Shown here in pieces: positions 25,251 to 36,185 of a DNA stretch of 64,000 bases. Made by a program: the position numbers and the translations under genes. Numbering within the stretch: the first letter of the stretch is position 1; every line of letters starts with the position of its first letter. The stretch is from Harmothoe impar (Eukaryota; Annelida; Polychaeta; Phyllodocida; Polynoidae): NCBI GenBank assembly GCA_947462335.1, contig OX381709.1, positions 38,148,186-38,212,185 of the forward strand. The letters run 5' to 3'. A model generated the notes under the pieces. It saw only the letters and a program-made list of their open reading frames with translations, had not been told where the DNA came from and did not search any database.

Positions 25251-25829
25251 TTGATAAACTCTTTCAAACTCAAACTTTCTTTAAATTACTTTTACTTTAC
25301 AGACTCGAAATCTATTGATGATATTAAGTGTAAGAACACGGAGAAGAAGAAAAGGTATGGGCAAGCAAATTTGATGGCGTGCCCTTTACCAGTTTATTGA
25401 AAGGGTTGCTATCATGCAGTCCTTCCACAGTATTTGCCTTAGGCTGAACTTGATGTAATCTACCTCATGTATTCAACTGACACTGAAATGCTTACCAGGT
25501 ACTATTTGCATGCGTAGAGAGGCAGCTTTTTTATTAACGATGAAATGTTATTGATATGTATGATGAAAGATAGCATGCATATGACATTTAAGGCTGGCCA
25601 AATATGCAGGACCTGGGCAATGGAGAATGCTTATCATGCCCTGATCTATGAAGGAACAACATACTGTGCACTGCTTAAAGGAACATTAGGAGATTATGCA
25701 AACACAACTTGAGATTTCCTATGAATATTGTAATGTAAAACAATTATTTGTTATCTTTATCAGACTTATGACATGAAAACTGAATATATATAAATATATA
25801 CCCTGTATAAACATATACCCGCATAATTA
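25251..25829. other. Probable LINE 3' tail or unassigned sequence
   Basis: AT-rich with many stops. It may be the decayed 3' part of the preceding LINE. Ends in TATATAAATATATA-type low complexity. Confidence 0.3.
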
Positions 25830-25918
25830 TACAGAGCAGCGGGCGTGGCCACCCAAAGGCGCCCGGTAGGCTGGGTGAGGAACCCAGGGTTGGTTACTCT
25901 ACTCCCTGGAAATTGGCG

Positions 25919-25973
25919 CGTCACGTCACGTCACACGGCAACGGATCCATTTGTTGTAGTATCACTATTTAAG
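25919..25973 (+). promoter_or_regulatory. CRE-like triplet and TATA-like box in the DIRS leader
   Basis: CGTCACGTCACGTCAC at 25919-25934 is three overlapping CRE/E-box-like sites, and CTATTTAAG at 25965-25973 looks like a TATA box about 35 bp downstream. An ATG in a fair context follows at 26080. Promoter function is inferred from motif layout only. Confidence 0.35.
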
Positions 25974-26594
25974 GGCACTCCAGGGCGGATTCAAACCAGT
26001 TTCTGACCGCCCACTGCTGGAGGAACATCTCCACATCACTTTTTCCCAGAAATTTGAAGATAGAAGAAGTCTCCCGGGATGCCTAAGGTCTACCTCCCAT
26101 GGGGCACCAGTTTGCACCGGGGGAGATCAAGCTGCAAAATAGGGGGGCAAAGGGGGGAGCAGGGGGGTTGGTGTCAAAAATGCAATTACCCCCTGTTCCA
26201 ATGCCCCTACCTCCGTCCCTCCAGCGGGGATAAATTGTGTACAGAGTAGCGTGTGCTTTGATTCTATATTGAACCCATGTTGTAGTGTTTTTGCTCCTCA
26301 GTCCAGTTGGACATGGGTTAATGATTATATTGACTCTGGTGGTGACACCGTTTTGAGTCCTTTAGCGGCTACATTTGTTCCAGCTCAGAGCAGCTCATAT
26401 CATATTAAGGGGCTTGGGGCGGGGGAGTTGGTTTGAATCCTATGTGTGATGTGTTTCAACCACGAGTAGTATGTACAAAGGAACCTCTGCCCCAGGCCCC
26501 GGTCGCTCCTAACCTTGTAAGCAGTATAGGGAACGAGGGGTTGGGGAATTTGGAGCTGGCGACCGGACCGCAGCTGACCGATTGCTGCGGCCAC

Positions 26595-27000
26595 TGTAGT
26601 CCCCAGGACTAGGTGCCGCCGCCCGCTTTATTTACGTGTCTGCCACAGGCGTCCTCGCGCCTACCCCCCCCCCCCCTTGCCCCTGCTCCCCCATACCCTG
26701 ACTAGTTCTACTGGACTGGATATGGACTGTAACTTTTATAGTCCCCAGGACTATGTCTGTAGTCCCTAGGACTATGTCTGCAGTCCCCAGGACTATGACT
26801 ATAGTCTCCAGGACTACCATTTTAGTCCTCAGGACTATAACCTAGTATAGAGCTACTTACTGCCCACTTAGCATATCATATAGGGCCTCTGCTTGACTGA
26901 CTTCTAAAAGTACTGAACAATATTGGTGCATAGTCCTGGGGACTAAATCTGTAGTCCCGGGGGCCAGGACTACGGAGGAAGTCTTTAGGACTACAAGTGT
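26595..27000. repeat. Array of TAGTCCCCAGGACTA palindromes
   Basis: Short palindromes of the form TAGTCCYNAGGACTA occur at about 26596, 26739, 26760, 26781, 26802 and 26823, and diverged ones near 26704, 26931, 26952 and 26985. Five of them are spaced exactly 21 bp apart. It lies between the leader and the RNase H remnant of the DIRS-like element. Confidence 0.8.
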
Positions 27001-27074
27001 TAAACTTATGAGTGGTGGCCGGTACTCGCAGGTCTGAAAAGGTGGTGTAATTCTTTTCCAAATCCTAAATTAAA

Positions 27075-27290
27075 TGTGGTAACAGATAATAAGCAGGTTT
27101 TGGCCATGATTATTCTGGTCACCGCAAAAATAAGCTGTGCATGGAATGGTTGAGGGAATTATTTTGGGTGTGCTTTATTCATGATATTGAGCTCTTTGCT
27201 ACTTATAATATTAATATTATTACTAAAGACAATGTCTTGGCAGATCATTTATCTCCCATACAGGGGTACCGTAGCTAAGTGCAAGGCGTC
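27075..27290 (+). pseudogene. RNase H-like remnant of the DIRS-like element
   Basis: One frame reads NVVTDNKQVLAMI (the TDN-x-AV motif). After a frameshift near 27150 the next frame reads LRELFWVCFIHDIELFATYN and then KDNVLADHLS. This fits the LRELFW...A-x-H-I...N-x-LAD-x-LS pattern of DIRS-type RNase H C-termini. The frameshift and loss of the N-terminal catalytic part make it a pseudogene. Confidence 0.6.
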
Positions 27291-27575
27291 TCTGTCAAAG
27301 GCTAACATGTGTTGCTCTTGTTCCAGTCTCTTCCCTAGAGAGGTTGCAAAGTGCTCAGGCAGTTCTGGCTAGGGCCGGGGTGGCCCCTACCACTAGGAAA
27401 GCCCGCAGGGCGCAAGAAAATAGGTATAGAAAATTTTGTAATTAATTCAATGTCCATGTAGTGAGGAACAGGCTTGTATTTACGCCACCTATTTATCATC
27501 TGAATTATCTCTGGTCAGAGTCAGAGACTTATCCACTCTCCCTTAGGGATATGTTGAATAATTAGGGTCACATCC

Positions 27576-28049
27576 TTGATGAGCTTCAGAGGCTTGCTGC
27601 GAGTGTGCCATTCGACAGGTTCCAGTCACAATATTATAGCACGAGATGTGACTGATCAATTCGGTAGCAATCAACACTGTGTTTATCTTCAGGACCTCCC
27701 GGAGTCTCCCTGGTGTTTATCTCCCCTGCTGAAATATTGTTGGTGGGGGCAAAGGGGGATGAAGTTTTGGTCGCACATAGGCTGGGGGGTAGAGTTTTCC
27801 CTCAGTCATATGACTGTTAATGAAAAATTAAAACGGTGTTCTAGGGTTCTAGGGCTCCCCTCTTCTAGGGTCTCTACCCATTCTTTAAGGCACGGGGGTA
27901 CAACTATGTTGCAGGATTTAGGCCTACCGGTAGCTTCCATTTTGAGGAAAGGGAATTGGCGATCGTCAGTGGTTAAGAGATATCTTCACCAGTCAGCCTC
28001 TGAGTTAGCTGTACTGGAGGAATTGCCCTGTGGCTACATGGGGGGTTAG
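27576..28049 (+). pseudogene. Tyrosine recombinase (YR) C-terminal domain of the DIRS-like element
   Basis: Tyrosine recombinases cut and rejoin DNA through a catalytic tyrosine, and in DIRS-like elements they replace the integrase. The 157-codon frame contains THSLRHGGTTML (the H-x-x-R box), then LGLPVASILRKGNW and VVKRYLH, which supplies the catalytic-position tyrosine. Upstream residues (LPESPWCLSPL, MTVNEKLKRCSRVLGLPSSR) also fit DIRS/Ngaro YRs. The N-terminal catalytic arginine region is not in frame. Family assignment is from motif pattern. Crypton is an alternative, but the RNase H remnant just upstream favours DIRS. Confidence 0.7.
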
Positions 28050-28300
28050 CCTAGGCTAATGTAATGTTACATTGTGTATGGCGGGTGTGTGGCTGTTATT
28101 TGGTACTATATATTTTCCACCACACCCAATGCATTGTCTTCTCATTTAATGAATTATTCTAGGGCCAACATACCGGTATATCATTATGGCCAGTAATTGT
28201 AATATAATATTGAATAGTAACTTAAAAGTATTAATAGTATCCATGGAAACTGTATGAAAATTATATCATATTATATTAAGCATACTCCCACTTCGCTATC

Positions 28301-28478
<178 letters not shown>

Positions 28479-28633
28479 ATATCTAACCAGATAACAATAA
28501 TATATTATAAGCGGCGGCAAATGCTGGTACGCTCGTTATACCCCAGGGGGTGCCCCAAGCTGGCCCCACCGTGTACAGCCTCATGCTCGGTCAGTTCGCG
28601 GTAGCCAGCCGGTGTCACTCTGTGCGTCTCACA

Positions 28634-29045
28634 ATGCCGAAGTTTTGTGATGGATGTAAGGAAGAATATGACGGACGCAAGGCAGATTGCCCATATTGCA
28701 AAGACGATCGGGATTATAATGAGCAAAGAGAACGGAGAAAAAGTGAACGTGAATGGAGGGCATGATGGCGCAGTTGATGGCACGCATTCCAGAAAAGAAA
28801 GATGGCGCCCAGTCGTCAGTGCACCTGACCCAGAGGATGGCGGAGAGGATGTCATGGATGCCGCAGTTATGGATGGCGCTGAGTTGGAGGCAGGAATTGA
28901 CAATTTGGGAGGAAGACTGATCCAAAATTTGAGTAAGTTTGATCTGAGAAGATTTCTTCCGGCTGCTGAAAGGAGGAAGCCCCTTCATGTAGATGATCCA
29001 GAGAAATTGATCTATCTGTTAAAGCCTCAGTATCCTCGCATTTAG
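28634..29045 (+). pseudogene. Gag-like ORF with N-terminal zinc ribbon, frameshifted
   Basis: An ATG at 28634 opens a short frame starting MPKFCDGCKEEYDGRKADCP with a second C-x-x-C just after, i.e. C-x2-C-x10-C-x2-C, a likely zinc ribbon. It ends after about 43 codons. The overlapping frame continues as an acidic stretch (PEDGGEDVMD...) and ends FLPAAERRKPL...PQYPRI before a stop at 29043. A single frameshift near 28750 would make one product of about 135 residues. It could be the start of ORF1 from a DIRS-like element, given the YR 600 bp upstream, but I recognise no family with confidence. Confidence 0.35.
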
Positions 29046-30120
29046 ACACACCTTTTTGCTCCTATAGCTTGCTAATTTGCATTGTAAGGCCCGCCTACAT
29101 GTCACTATAGTTCAAGTTGGGCAGGTCTGTACACCCTGCACACCCGGATGGAGGCACTCCCTATATACCTTTGAGTGTTTGCTGTGATTACCTGCTGCAG
29201 AGGAGAATGCCCACCACCCGCCCTGCCAGCTATGAGGGTAAAATGGGGCAATATCGCACATCTAACCCTAAAATTGAGCCTGAATATTGGTTGGCATGAA
29301 TGATAGAATTAGGTACCACGGATAGTTTGAAGAAACCCTTCCCTGAACAAAATTGTTATACTGGTTAGGAAGCTGATAAAGAATGCTGAAGAATGATGGT
29401 AACTATGTTAAGATCCGTTCAGTAGTTAATTTTATATGAATTTTCCAAAAATAAAAGTTTCAGCCATTTAGCATCTTTCATTTTCAATAGCCAATGGGCC
29501 AATTTCAGAGTGATATTACACTTATTTTGATGACAATTCTCAGTTGAAAAAAGATATTTCCCAGTCAACTATATATGGACATTGCATAAATATCTTCAGA
29601 ATATGTTCAGACATATTTGTATTGAAATATTGTACCCTCTAACACGGCAGATATGCCAATCCCTTACCACTGAAAATGGCCATTCTGCCATTTTGACCCC
29701 ATACCTAGTTCAAGAAATACATACTTGAGGACTTTGGTATTACATGTAATGGATCTACATGTTACATAGAGCATGAATAATTTTTCTCAGATCATTTCCT
29801 ATGTGTATCTTTTGAGTCATATTCCTTTTAAAATGGCAAGATCACTAATATGTACGTTTATCACAAATGCTATACTGCAAATGGTGCCATAGATTTTTAA
29901 CTAGCAGTCCAATCCTCTTGTAATTCGAAACACATACTACCCATGACATGTCAACATCAATACCATAATAATTTTTTATGAAAATTAACTTTATTTTTTT
30001 CAAGCTTACCAGTATGCTATATAGGATTTGTATAGAAAAATAACTATGATTTAATTTTGCCACTGCACCATCCATAGGATTGCTTAGCTCTCTTCACATG
30101 ATTGTAATAACTATTTTGAA
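29046..30120. other. No recognised gene
   Basis: AT-rich. A 23-bp stretch at 29235-29257 (AGGGTAAAATGGGGCAATAT and three more bases) recurs inverted at 31178-31200. Confidence 0.4.
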
Positions 30121-30251
30121 CTTCAGTGTGAGGGGCGGGACGAACATTTTTTTTCAATAATAATATGTTTTTTAACCTATTATTTTCTATTAAATGCTAC
30201 AAAAGTAATAAATTTTAATAATTTTTGTTCGTCCCGGGGACCACAGTGAAG
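30121..30251. mobile_element. Short foldback MITE (GGGACGAAC arms)
   Basis: CTTCAGTGTGAGGGGCGGGA then CGAACATTTT at the left pairs with the right end reading TTTTTGTTCGTCCCGGGGAC and CACAGTGAAG. Length 131 bp, with an AT-rich loop. Confidence 0.65.
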
Positions 30252-31473
30252 CCTGATGTGTATCCTAATCAATGGTGCTGGTATATTTCATATGCAATGT
30301 ATGGTGCAATGGGAAATTCAGTTTATATGACAGAGAGTCAAATCAGCTGGAGGAAAACAGGTGACAAAACCTGTAAATTGACCCAAAGTGACCCCCAGTG
30401 AAGACCCATTTGCACATGCATAGCAAGTACAACCTACTTAATACTAATGATATTTCAAACTAGCAGATCCATATCTTTCTGTTGAGGGGTTTGAGATTTC
30501 TGTACATTAATTTTCCTGGCCTCTGGAGGCTTGTAAAGATTGACATTTTTGCTCTGAGGATCGGTGAATTCGCAGCTATGACTCGCTTATGCGCGGTACC
30601 TAATAGAATACGTGTTGCAGTTTTTTGCATACATTTTATGTACAATTACATTTGATAAATGCAAAACATCATTATATTATGTGTATGATCTACTTGCTCC
30701 TAGGGCATGGAGAAGATAGGTCCTATCTATGTTTTTCTTCAGGGTTACACGACAGTGTTATATCATGCACATAACAGGGTTATAACCTGCATCATACTTT
30801 ATTCACCAACATTCCATGAAAAGAAGTTTAATTCCCCCCATTATTTATTTCGAGGAGATATAAGAGCCATATCCAACTCTTGCTTATGTTAATGCCGTCT
30901 GAAGGTTGTAAGCGACTTTCCTTTTTATAAAAATATCCTATCTAATCAAAAGTTAGAAAAAGGGGTTAGGCCTACCACAGAGTTATATCATGCACCTAGC
31001 AGCCTAGTGCTTTAGTACCCCATAAAAGAGAGAGAAATTGAGGTAAAATGTTATTTCTTAATCTGATCGTATGCTATGGTAAAACAAGCTATCAGAACAT
31101 TTTTTACATTTTCTCTGTGATTATTTGCCTTCTGTGTGTTGCTATAGAAATTAAAAAGCATGATATAAACCAGGTGCGCGATATTGCCCCATTTTACCCT
31201 ACTGCTACACGTCGTCTTGCAGATTCGGCCACGAGCCACCCAGACCTGTGGTTTATCAGTCACACACCTAACCAAGGGCCTGTTACATCATCGGGGTAGG
31301 CATTGCTAGTCATAGCTATAATGACATGTTTGAATTGCCAATCCATATGCCCTTATGCCCTTATAAGGTACATATCATTGGAGGTATGCAAAGGTGGGGG
31401 GCACAAGGGTGTCACGGCAATGCCCTCTAGTGTTGTCCGAGCATGTCCAAACACGAGGATACTGGGGCTTTAA
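30252..31473. other. No recognised gene
   Basis: AT-rich. GTTATATCATGCAC occurs twice (near 30760 and 30980). Short ORFs only. Confidence 0.4.
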
Positions 31474-31699
31474 CAAGATTGTGACTATACATGGGTAAAA
31501 ATCGACACGTGTGACACGGCGACACGGGGGGTTGTTAAAATCGATACGTGCGACACGGGGGTTTTAAAAATCGACGGACACAATCAAGTAGACCATAATG
31601 CACTAAATAAAAATCGACACGGCGACGAGGCACTCTTGTTAAAAATCAACACGGCGACACGGTCAAAAATCTCGGCACCCATGTATAGTCACAAGATTG
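31474..31699. mobile_element. MITE with 8-bp target-site duplication and internal minisatellite
   Basis: The element 31482-31691 has perfect 15-bp ends TGACTATACATGGGT / ACCCATGTATAGTCA and is flanked by CAAGATTG on both sides (31474-31481 and 31692-31699). An 8-bp duplication is the hallmark of hAT-like transposition, although the terminal bases are not the usual hAT ones. The interior is a degenerate AAAATCGACACGGCGACACG repeat. It sits inside a gag-like frame. Confidence 0.8.
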
Positions 31700-31909
31700 A
31701 TGGAGGATTTGTCCAGCAGGGGGTTTAACATCTCAGGGTTGCTTCAGCACATCTCGTACATTTCTTGGATGGCTTCTACAGGCATATATGCTACTGAAGC
31801 CCTAGAGGAGTATGACTATGAGATGAGAGACAGGGCTCGTGAATTTGGGTGCAAAGCCTTTGTAGGGGGGGACACCCATTTGTCCAACATGTACCTAGGC
31901 AGCCCCTGA
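31697..31909 (+). pseudogene. Gag-like fragment, DIRS-type, interrupted upstream by a MITE
   Basis: A 70-codon frame includes GLLQHISYISWMASTGIYAT and ALEEYDYEMRDRAREFG, then ends in a stop at 31907. The helix with aromatic Y-I...Y and the EYD-x-x-x-R motif resembles the C-terminal part of DIRS/Ngaro ORF1 proteins. The same frame continues upstream of the MITE (ending KHEDTGALTRL before 31481) if the transposon and one target copy are ignored. Family is tentative, and there is no match I can confirm without a search. Confidence 0.4.
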
Positions 31910-32223
31910 CAGGTTGGAGAAGAGTAGCTTCAGAGAGGGGCATATGCTTCGACCATGCCCAGGGGCATAGATGTGATGGTTGTAGGTAAACTTACAAATA
32001 TTCCCTAAGGAGAGCCTCCACATATTAACCTTATCAGGGTGTTTAAACATTTTTATAGTGTTTTAATGCATTAAAACTTTTGCCCTCAAGGTGTGTGAAT
32101 GCAGATCTTACCCGCCCGGACTAAATAGATAAATTATGTCAGCTCTTCTGGGCTGTATAGACCCTTTTAGGGTCGGCAAGATGTCTCTGGACAACCCTGT
32201 ATATAGCCACATCTGATTTATCT

Positions 32224-32235
32224 GATATATATATA

Positions 32236-32299
<64 letters not shown>

Positions 32300-32316
32300 T
32301 ATATTTGTTTATATTC

Positions 32317-32382
<66 letters not shown>
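32224..32382. repeat. (AT)n microsatellite
   Basis: Long AT dinucleotide runs with short interruptions (TTAATATATATTTGTTTATA near 32295). Apparent ORFs reading IYIYIY on the minus strand are artefacts of this repeat. Confidence 0.95.
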
Positions 32383-32387
<5 letters not shown>

Positions 32388-32440
32388 CTAAATGTCCCAC
32401 AGGGAAACCAGTCTTTGAGTCAGCAGTTGTTGCAAATACG

Positions 32441-32967
32441 GGATAGCTCTCCCAGGTGTACAGACATACGTTAACAGCGCCATCTTAATCTTGCTCTTAC
32501 ATCTTAAAATGTCTTAATCTAAGGCAGTCCTGTTTTGTATTGAGACTTATATCTGCGACCTAGTGTCACATACCGACACTATGCTAACTGGAGTTTGCCT
32601 TTATAGTATATCCTACACCCAGACAAGACAACATAAAACATAAACAAAAAGAAGAAGAAAACGGGGTTGCGTGGCAGAGCCCCCTATTACATACTAGTCG
32701 ACTAGCCTATCCTATACAATGGACTGTGTAATCTTACTACTGCTAGTGGCGCCATCCTTATTTCCTTAGTAGCACTTTTAAGATAGTCTAAGATAGTTTA
32801 AGATAGGATAAAGATAGGTTAAGATAAGATTAATATTGCGCTCAGAATGTTTGTCCTCGGTGGTGCACTATATTGAGGAATAACAGTACTAATTTTAAGA
32901 TAATTAAGACAATCTTAATTCTTGCGCTGTTAACGTTTGTCCGCACACTTTAATAGGAGAGCTATCC
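32441..32967. mobile_element. Foldback element or LTR segment with GGATAGCTCTCC ends
   Basis: GGATAGCTCTCC at 32441 is inverted at 32956-32967. Nearby ACGTTAACAGCGCCATCTTA (near 32470) pairs with the inverted copy at about 32905-32935. The interior has a TAAGATAG-type minisatellite (32780-32830) and a purine run followed by GGGGTTGCGTGGCAGAGCCC. Alternatively these bases are part of a minus-strand LTR ending near 33093, where TGTAAGGGATGTAACAT follows a short purine-rich tract. I favour the inverted-repeat reading. Confidence 0.5.
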
Positions 32968-34431
32968 TGAGCGTGCGTAATTGTGTAACAAGACTCGTTT
33001 CTGTACCCTTACCACAATGCTCGGATTGGTCATAAGCATGCTTGCATTATGATGTAACATTACATAGCAAGTTTTATGTTACATCCCTTACACCGGCCCC
33101 TTCGGTCCTTAACTCTAATAAGAGTTCTTGGCGTGGAATAAGCACAAGGATGGGCGATAATTGAGCACTTAGGGAGCAGTTCTTGACAGGCCCATGAGAG
33201 GGCGCCACTTGTATTAGCTCGGGTCCAACAAGGTCAAGCAGTGTCTGATTACACGGGGTGGAAGGGAAAGTAGTGTGTCCACTTGTGCTGATGCCTTGTG
33301 ACATAAAGACCACACTTACAGTGTAGGTAAGGATGACTGATGGTACACATTATATAGATATGTAGCCGTTACTTGGCTTTAAGGTCAATAATCATCAGTC
33401 GATGAATGTCATGTAGCACATACTTGTGGGAAAATGGCATGTGTTTAAGCTGTGACGCCCACACGGCATTTCCAATACTTATCTATAGTGATAGAGGTGT
33501 CTGATATGAAACAAACGTCAATAGGCCTACCCACCATAATTTATGATGGATGGATAAACAAAGAACAGGTTTGGGATGTTGTATTTAGTACAAACCAGAC
33601 ATGGATTTGTTACTTATTTAAAGTCAGCTCAGTATCCAGCACTAGCTATGACGAATGAATAGATATATAACATGCCACTTTCAACAGCAAGGCTATAAAC
33701 TTGATCCAACCTTTTCTTTTAGCCCAAAGGTAAAGGTTCTCTGCATCATGAATCTACCATGCTAACCACTACTCTATGAGGGACAGGTGACAAAAGGTAT
33801 GCCCGGGTACAACCTACTCACAGTACTCACACCCTGTTTGTACCCTAATCTCGGACATAAGCTTTGGCTGAGCTGGTTGCTGGGGACTAGGGGGATACAA
33901 TTGGTCCCAGAGGAACACATGGTGATGCAACCAGTATCTAATAGAATAGGGATGGCCTTAGGGTGGACTACTGGTGCCTAAATGTAAAGGAGATAACACT
34001 GTTTCTCTCTGGTTACAGTGCTCTGCTGTACACTATGTGCAGCACAATTGTGGAGAACAATTATCTATCCATTGAACATGGTATACTGAGGGAAGACACA
34101 GATACGGCGTATGGACTATATATCAATATCAAACGATATTATCATAATACACGGCATCTGCGGAACAAAGGTCATCATATATCTACTTATACACCATTAA
34201 AAAAAGAACGACAATTCCAGTATATATAGTATTAAAGCAGGGACACGGTTACACTTGAATAATGGCATTTATGAAAGGTAAAGCTATAGGTTAGTCCGTG
34301 TTGTTCAGTATGAAGTAATGTGGTACGATTCATCATGCATACTTTAACAGTGACGCTCTGATTACATGACTCTACCTTGAGTAAATCTACAATTATTTCT
34401 CATCCCTTTGGTCTTTCATTCCAGACAATCA
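32968..34431. other. No recognised gene
   Basis: A minus-strand ORF of 79 codons (33074-33313) ends just before the TGTAAGGGATGTAACAT sequence and could be the tail of a retroelement polyprotein, but no motif proves it. The rest is AT-rich without features. Confidence 0.3.
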
Positions 34432-34990
34432 TTCCCTCCCTCGGCCCTTAATGTTCTGCCTTTTACGAATGCCTTGGGGGTATTGGCATTGTTGAAATGG
34501 CGGCAGCAGCCCTGCTCGTTTGATGTATTTGAATTGCATCCACTGGATTAATTCAAAGACTTGCGAACCCTGCTCGGAGCCCAAAGCCCAAAGTAATCAA
34601 TCAATGTATGACGGCTTTAGAATGGTTAATTGTGTTAAAGCAAACCAGAGTTGACTGCTGGGAGTGATGAGTGTGAAACAAGCAGGCTTAGGATGTGAGA
34701 AAAGATAAACATGTTGGGGGCCTAATGGTGGGAAAGGTGGTGGAGGTGGAGGCACGTGTAAGGTGGCCAAGGCGCGGACAATGACAGGCAACGGAGAACG
34801 AGGAAGGGGGAAGGGAAAATGGAGTAGAAGAGAGGAGAAGGGACGAGATGGGACGAGGAGAAGGCAAGGGGAGAAGGGAGGAGGAGAAAGGGGGATAAGG
34901 AGAAAGGAAGGAGGATATTAAGGGGTGGGGAATTGAGGGAGCAAGGGAGGCAAGGAGAGAACGAACGATGGAGGGAGAATTGGGGTAGGA
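34432..34990. repeat. Dispersed repeat R4, uninterrupted copy with purine-rich tail
   Basis: The first part (34432-34580) aligns with 43578-43778 (CCTTAATG-TC-GCC-TTTAATGAAT-like and GGGGGTAT-GGCAT blocks, then TCAATCAAT). The second part (34620-34690) aligns with 49384-49450 (AATTGTGTTAAAGC and TGAGTGTG). A G+A-rich tract follows at 34750-35000, as after 49500. The second copy is split by the LINE at 43779-49385. Confidence 0.6.
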
Positions 34991-35534
34991 GATAGAGAGG
35001 TTTGGTGAAGCATGGAGGGAGTAGGAATAGGGGAGACCAACAAGCATCATATATAGTGCATTGGCTATATAGGGACTGCCATCATAATCAAATATATACA
35101 ATAGGGCATACTTAGTTTTGATCCCCTCCCTCAGATCGGGGTCTATTAGGTCTACAACACCATGGACCACCCCCCTCAAGAGCGACCAAGGCTCCCCCGT
35201 CTGGTAATATATATGATGAGTATTTCTTTAATTTGCCATGTGCCCTTCAACAACGACAAATTGATACTCGATGCTCATTTTAATTAGGTACGCCATTACG
35301 ATCTATAGTCACTGGATCATGTGACTTGTACCGAGTAACTGGCTGAGCCTGTTCATGTAACACTGATGTGGCTTGACCTGGAGTTTAATCCCAGTGAGTT
35401 GTCACTTCTCAGATATTATGTGACATGTGCTGGGAAAAGGGGCCCCAGTACGACATGCATTAGGCCTAAGTAAGGACCTTTTTCGCAGATTGTGTCACAT
35501 ATGTTAGGTATTATATTAGGACTGAAGGGTGGAA
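34991..35534. other. No recognised gene
   Basis: A 163-codon minus-strand ORF (34688-35179) is mainly a translation of the purine-rich tract (Ser/Pro-rich) and is not considered a gene. Confidence 0.5.
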
Positions 35535-35830
35535 CTATATTCATTTATTTATTAATATTTCATCATCTCATGCGCAATTCCTACCCGCAAGTCACACACC
35601 TCCGCTACGGTGGTAAAAGGCCAATATATCTATGCTCAATCAACTTTTATCAGAGATATCAATCTTCATTGTTTTCTAGCTAACATTAGTGGTGTGGGAA
35701 AGCTCATGTTCGCCCTAGATGGGGTAGTAAGATGTAGCCCATGTGCATCCTAGACGGGGTAGTAAGACAGATAGAGGATGGGAGGATGAACGAGTGCAAC
35801 TGATAAATCTATGCTTTATAATTATTATCA
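35535..35830. repeat. Dispersed repeat R3, partial copy
   Basis: CCGC--GTCACAC-CCTCCGC, ATCAATCTTCATT-TTTTCTA and ATGGGGTAGTAAG match 51220-51380 and 55855-55990 in order. Confidence 0.6.
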
Positions 35831-35964
35831 GTTATTACCTGAGAGCTTACCAATTCTATCAGATTCAACAATAGCAGGAGGTTTACACCTTGCAGTGGAC
35901 AGTGAAAGTAAAATGGAGATCAGTCGGATGAATACTATTTTCAAGCATACAAGTTCTAATTTCT

Positions 35965-36185
35965 TACTAAAGGTGGCATCGGGCTATCATCATATCATCC
36001 ACACAGGGGATCAGAGATAGTGTTAATGGAGTAGGCCTCTAACACTCCTCTCTGGTATCTCCCTTATCGTTCCCAACCACACCTTTAGATCAGCCATACG
36101 GACAATTGGACAAGGGCTGTTTAAATGACACAGGAGAGAATGCCACGTAAGGGTAGCGAGTGCCACATCTTTCTTTGATGGGCTG
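35965..36185. repeat. Dispersed repeat R2, copy 2
   Basis: Partner of 18840-19075 in the same orientation. See that entry for the shared blocks. Confidence 0.7.

Larger units (their letters stand above)
25830..28049 (+). mobile_element. Decayed DIRS-like retroelement (RNase H and tyrosine recombinase remnants)
   Basis: Order on the plus strand: a GC-richer leader (25840-26080) with promoter-like motifs, a degraded interior (26080-27070), an RNase H-like segment (27075-27290) and a tyrosine recombinase C-terminus (27576-28049). RNase H followed by a tyrosine recombinase with no integrase is diagnostic of DIRS/Ngaro-type elements. Many stops and frameshifts show that it is inactive. I could not fix the terminal repeats. 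Confidence 0.65.

Noticed and set aside
32139..32400. Two minus-strand ORFs reading IYIYIY
   Set aside because: Translation of an (AT)n microsatellite.
34688..35179. 163-codon minus-strand ORF rich in Ser, Pro and Leu
   Set aside because: It is the complement of a purine-rich tract. The composition is low-complexity and it shows no domain.
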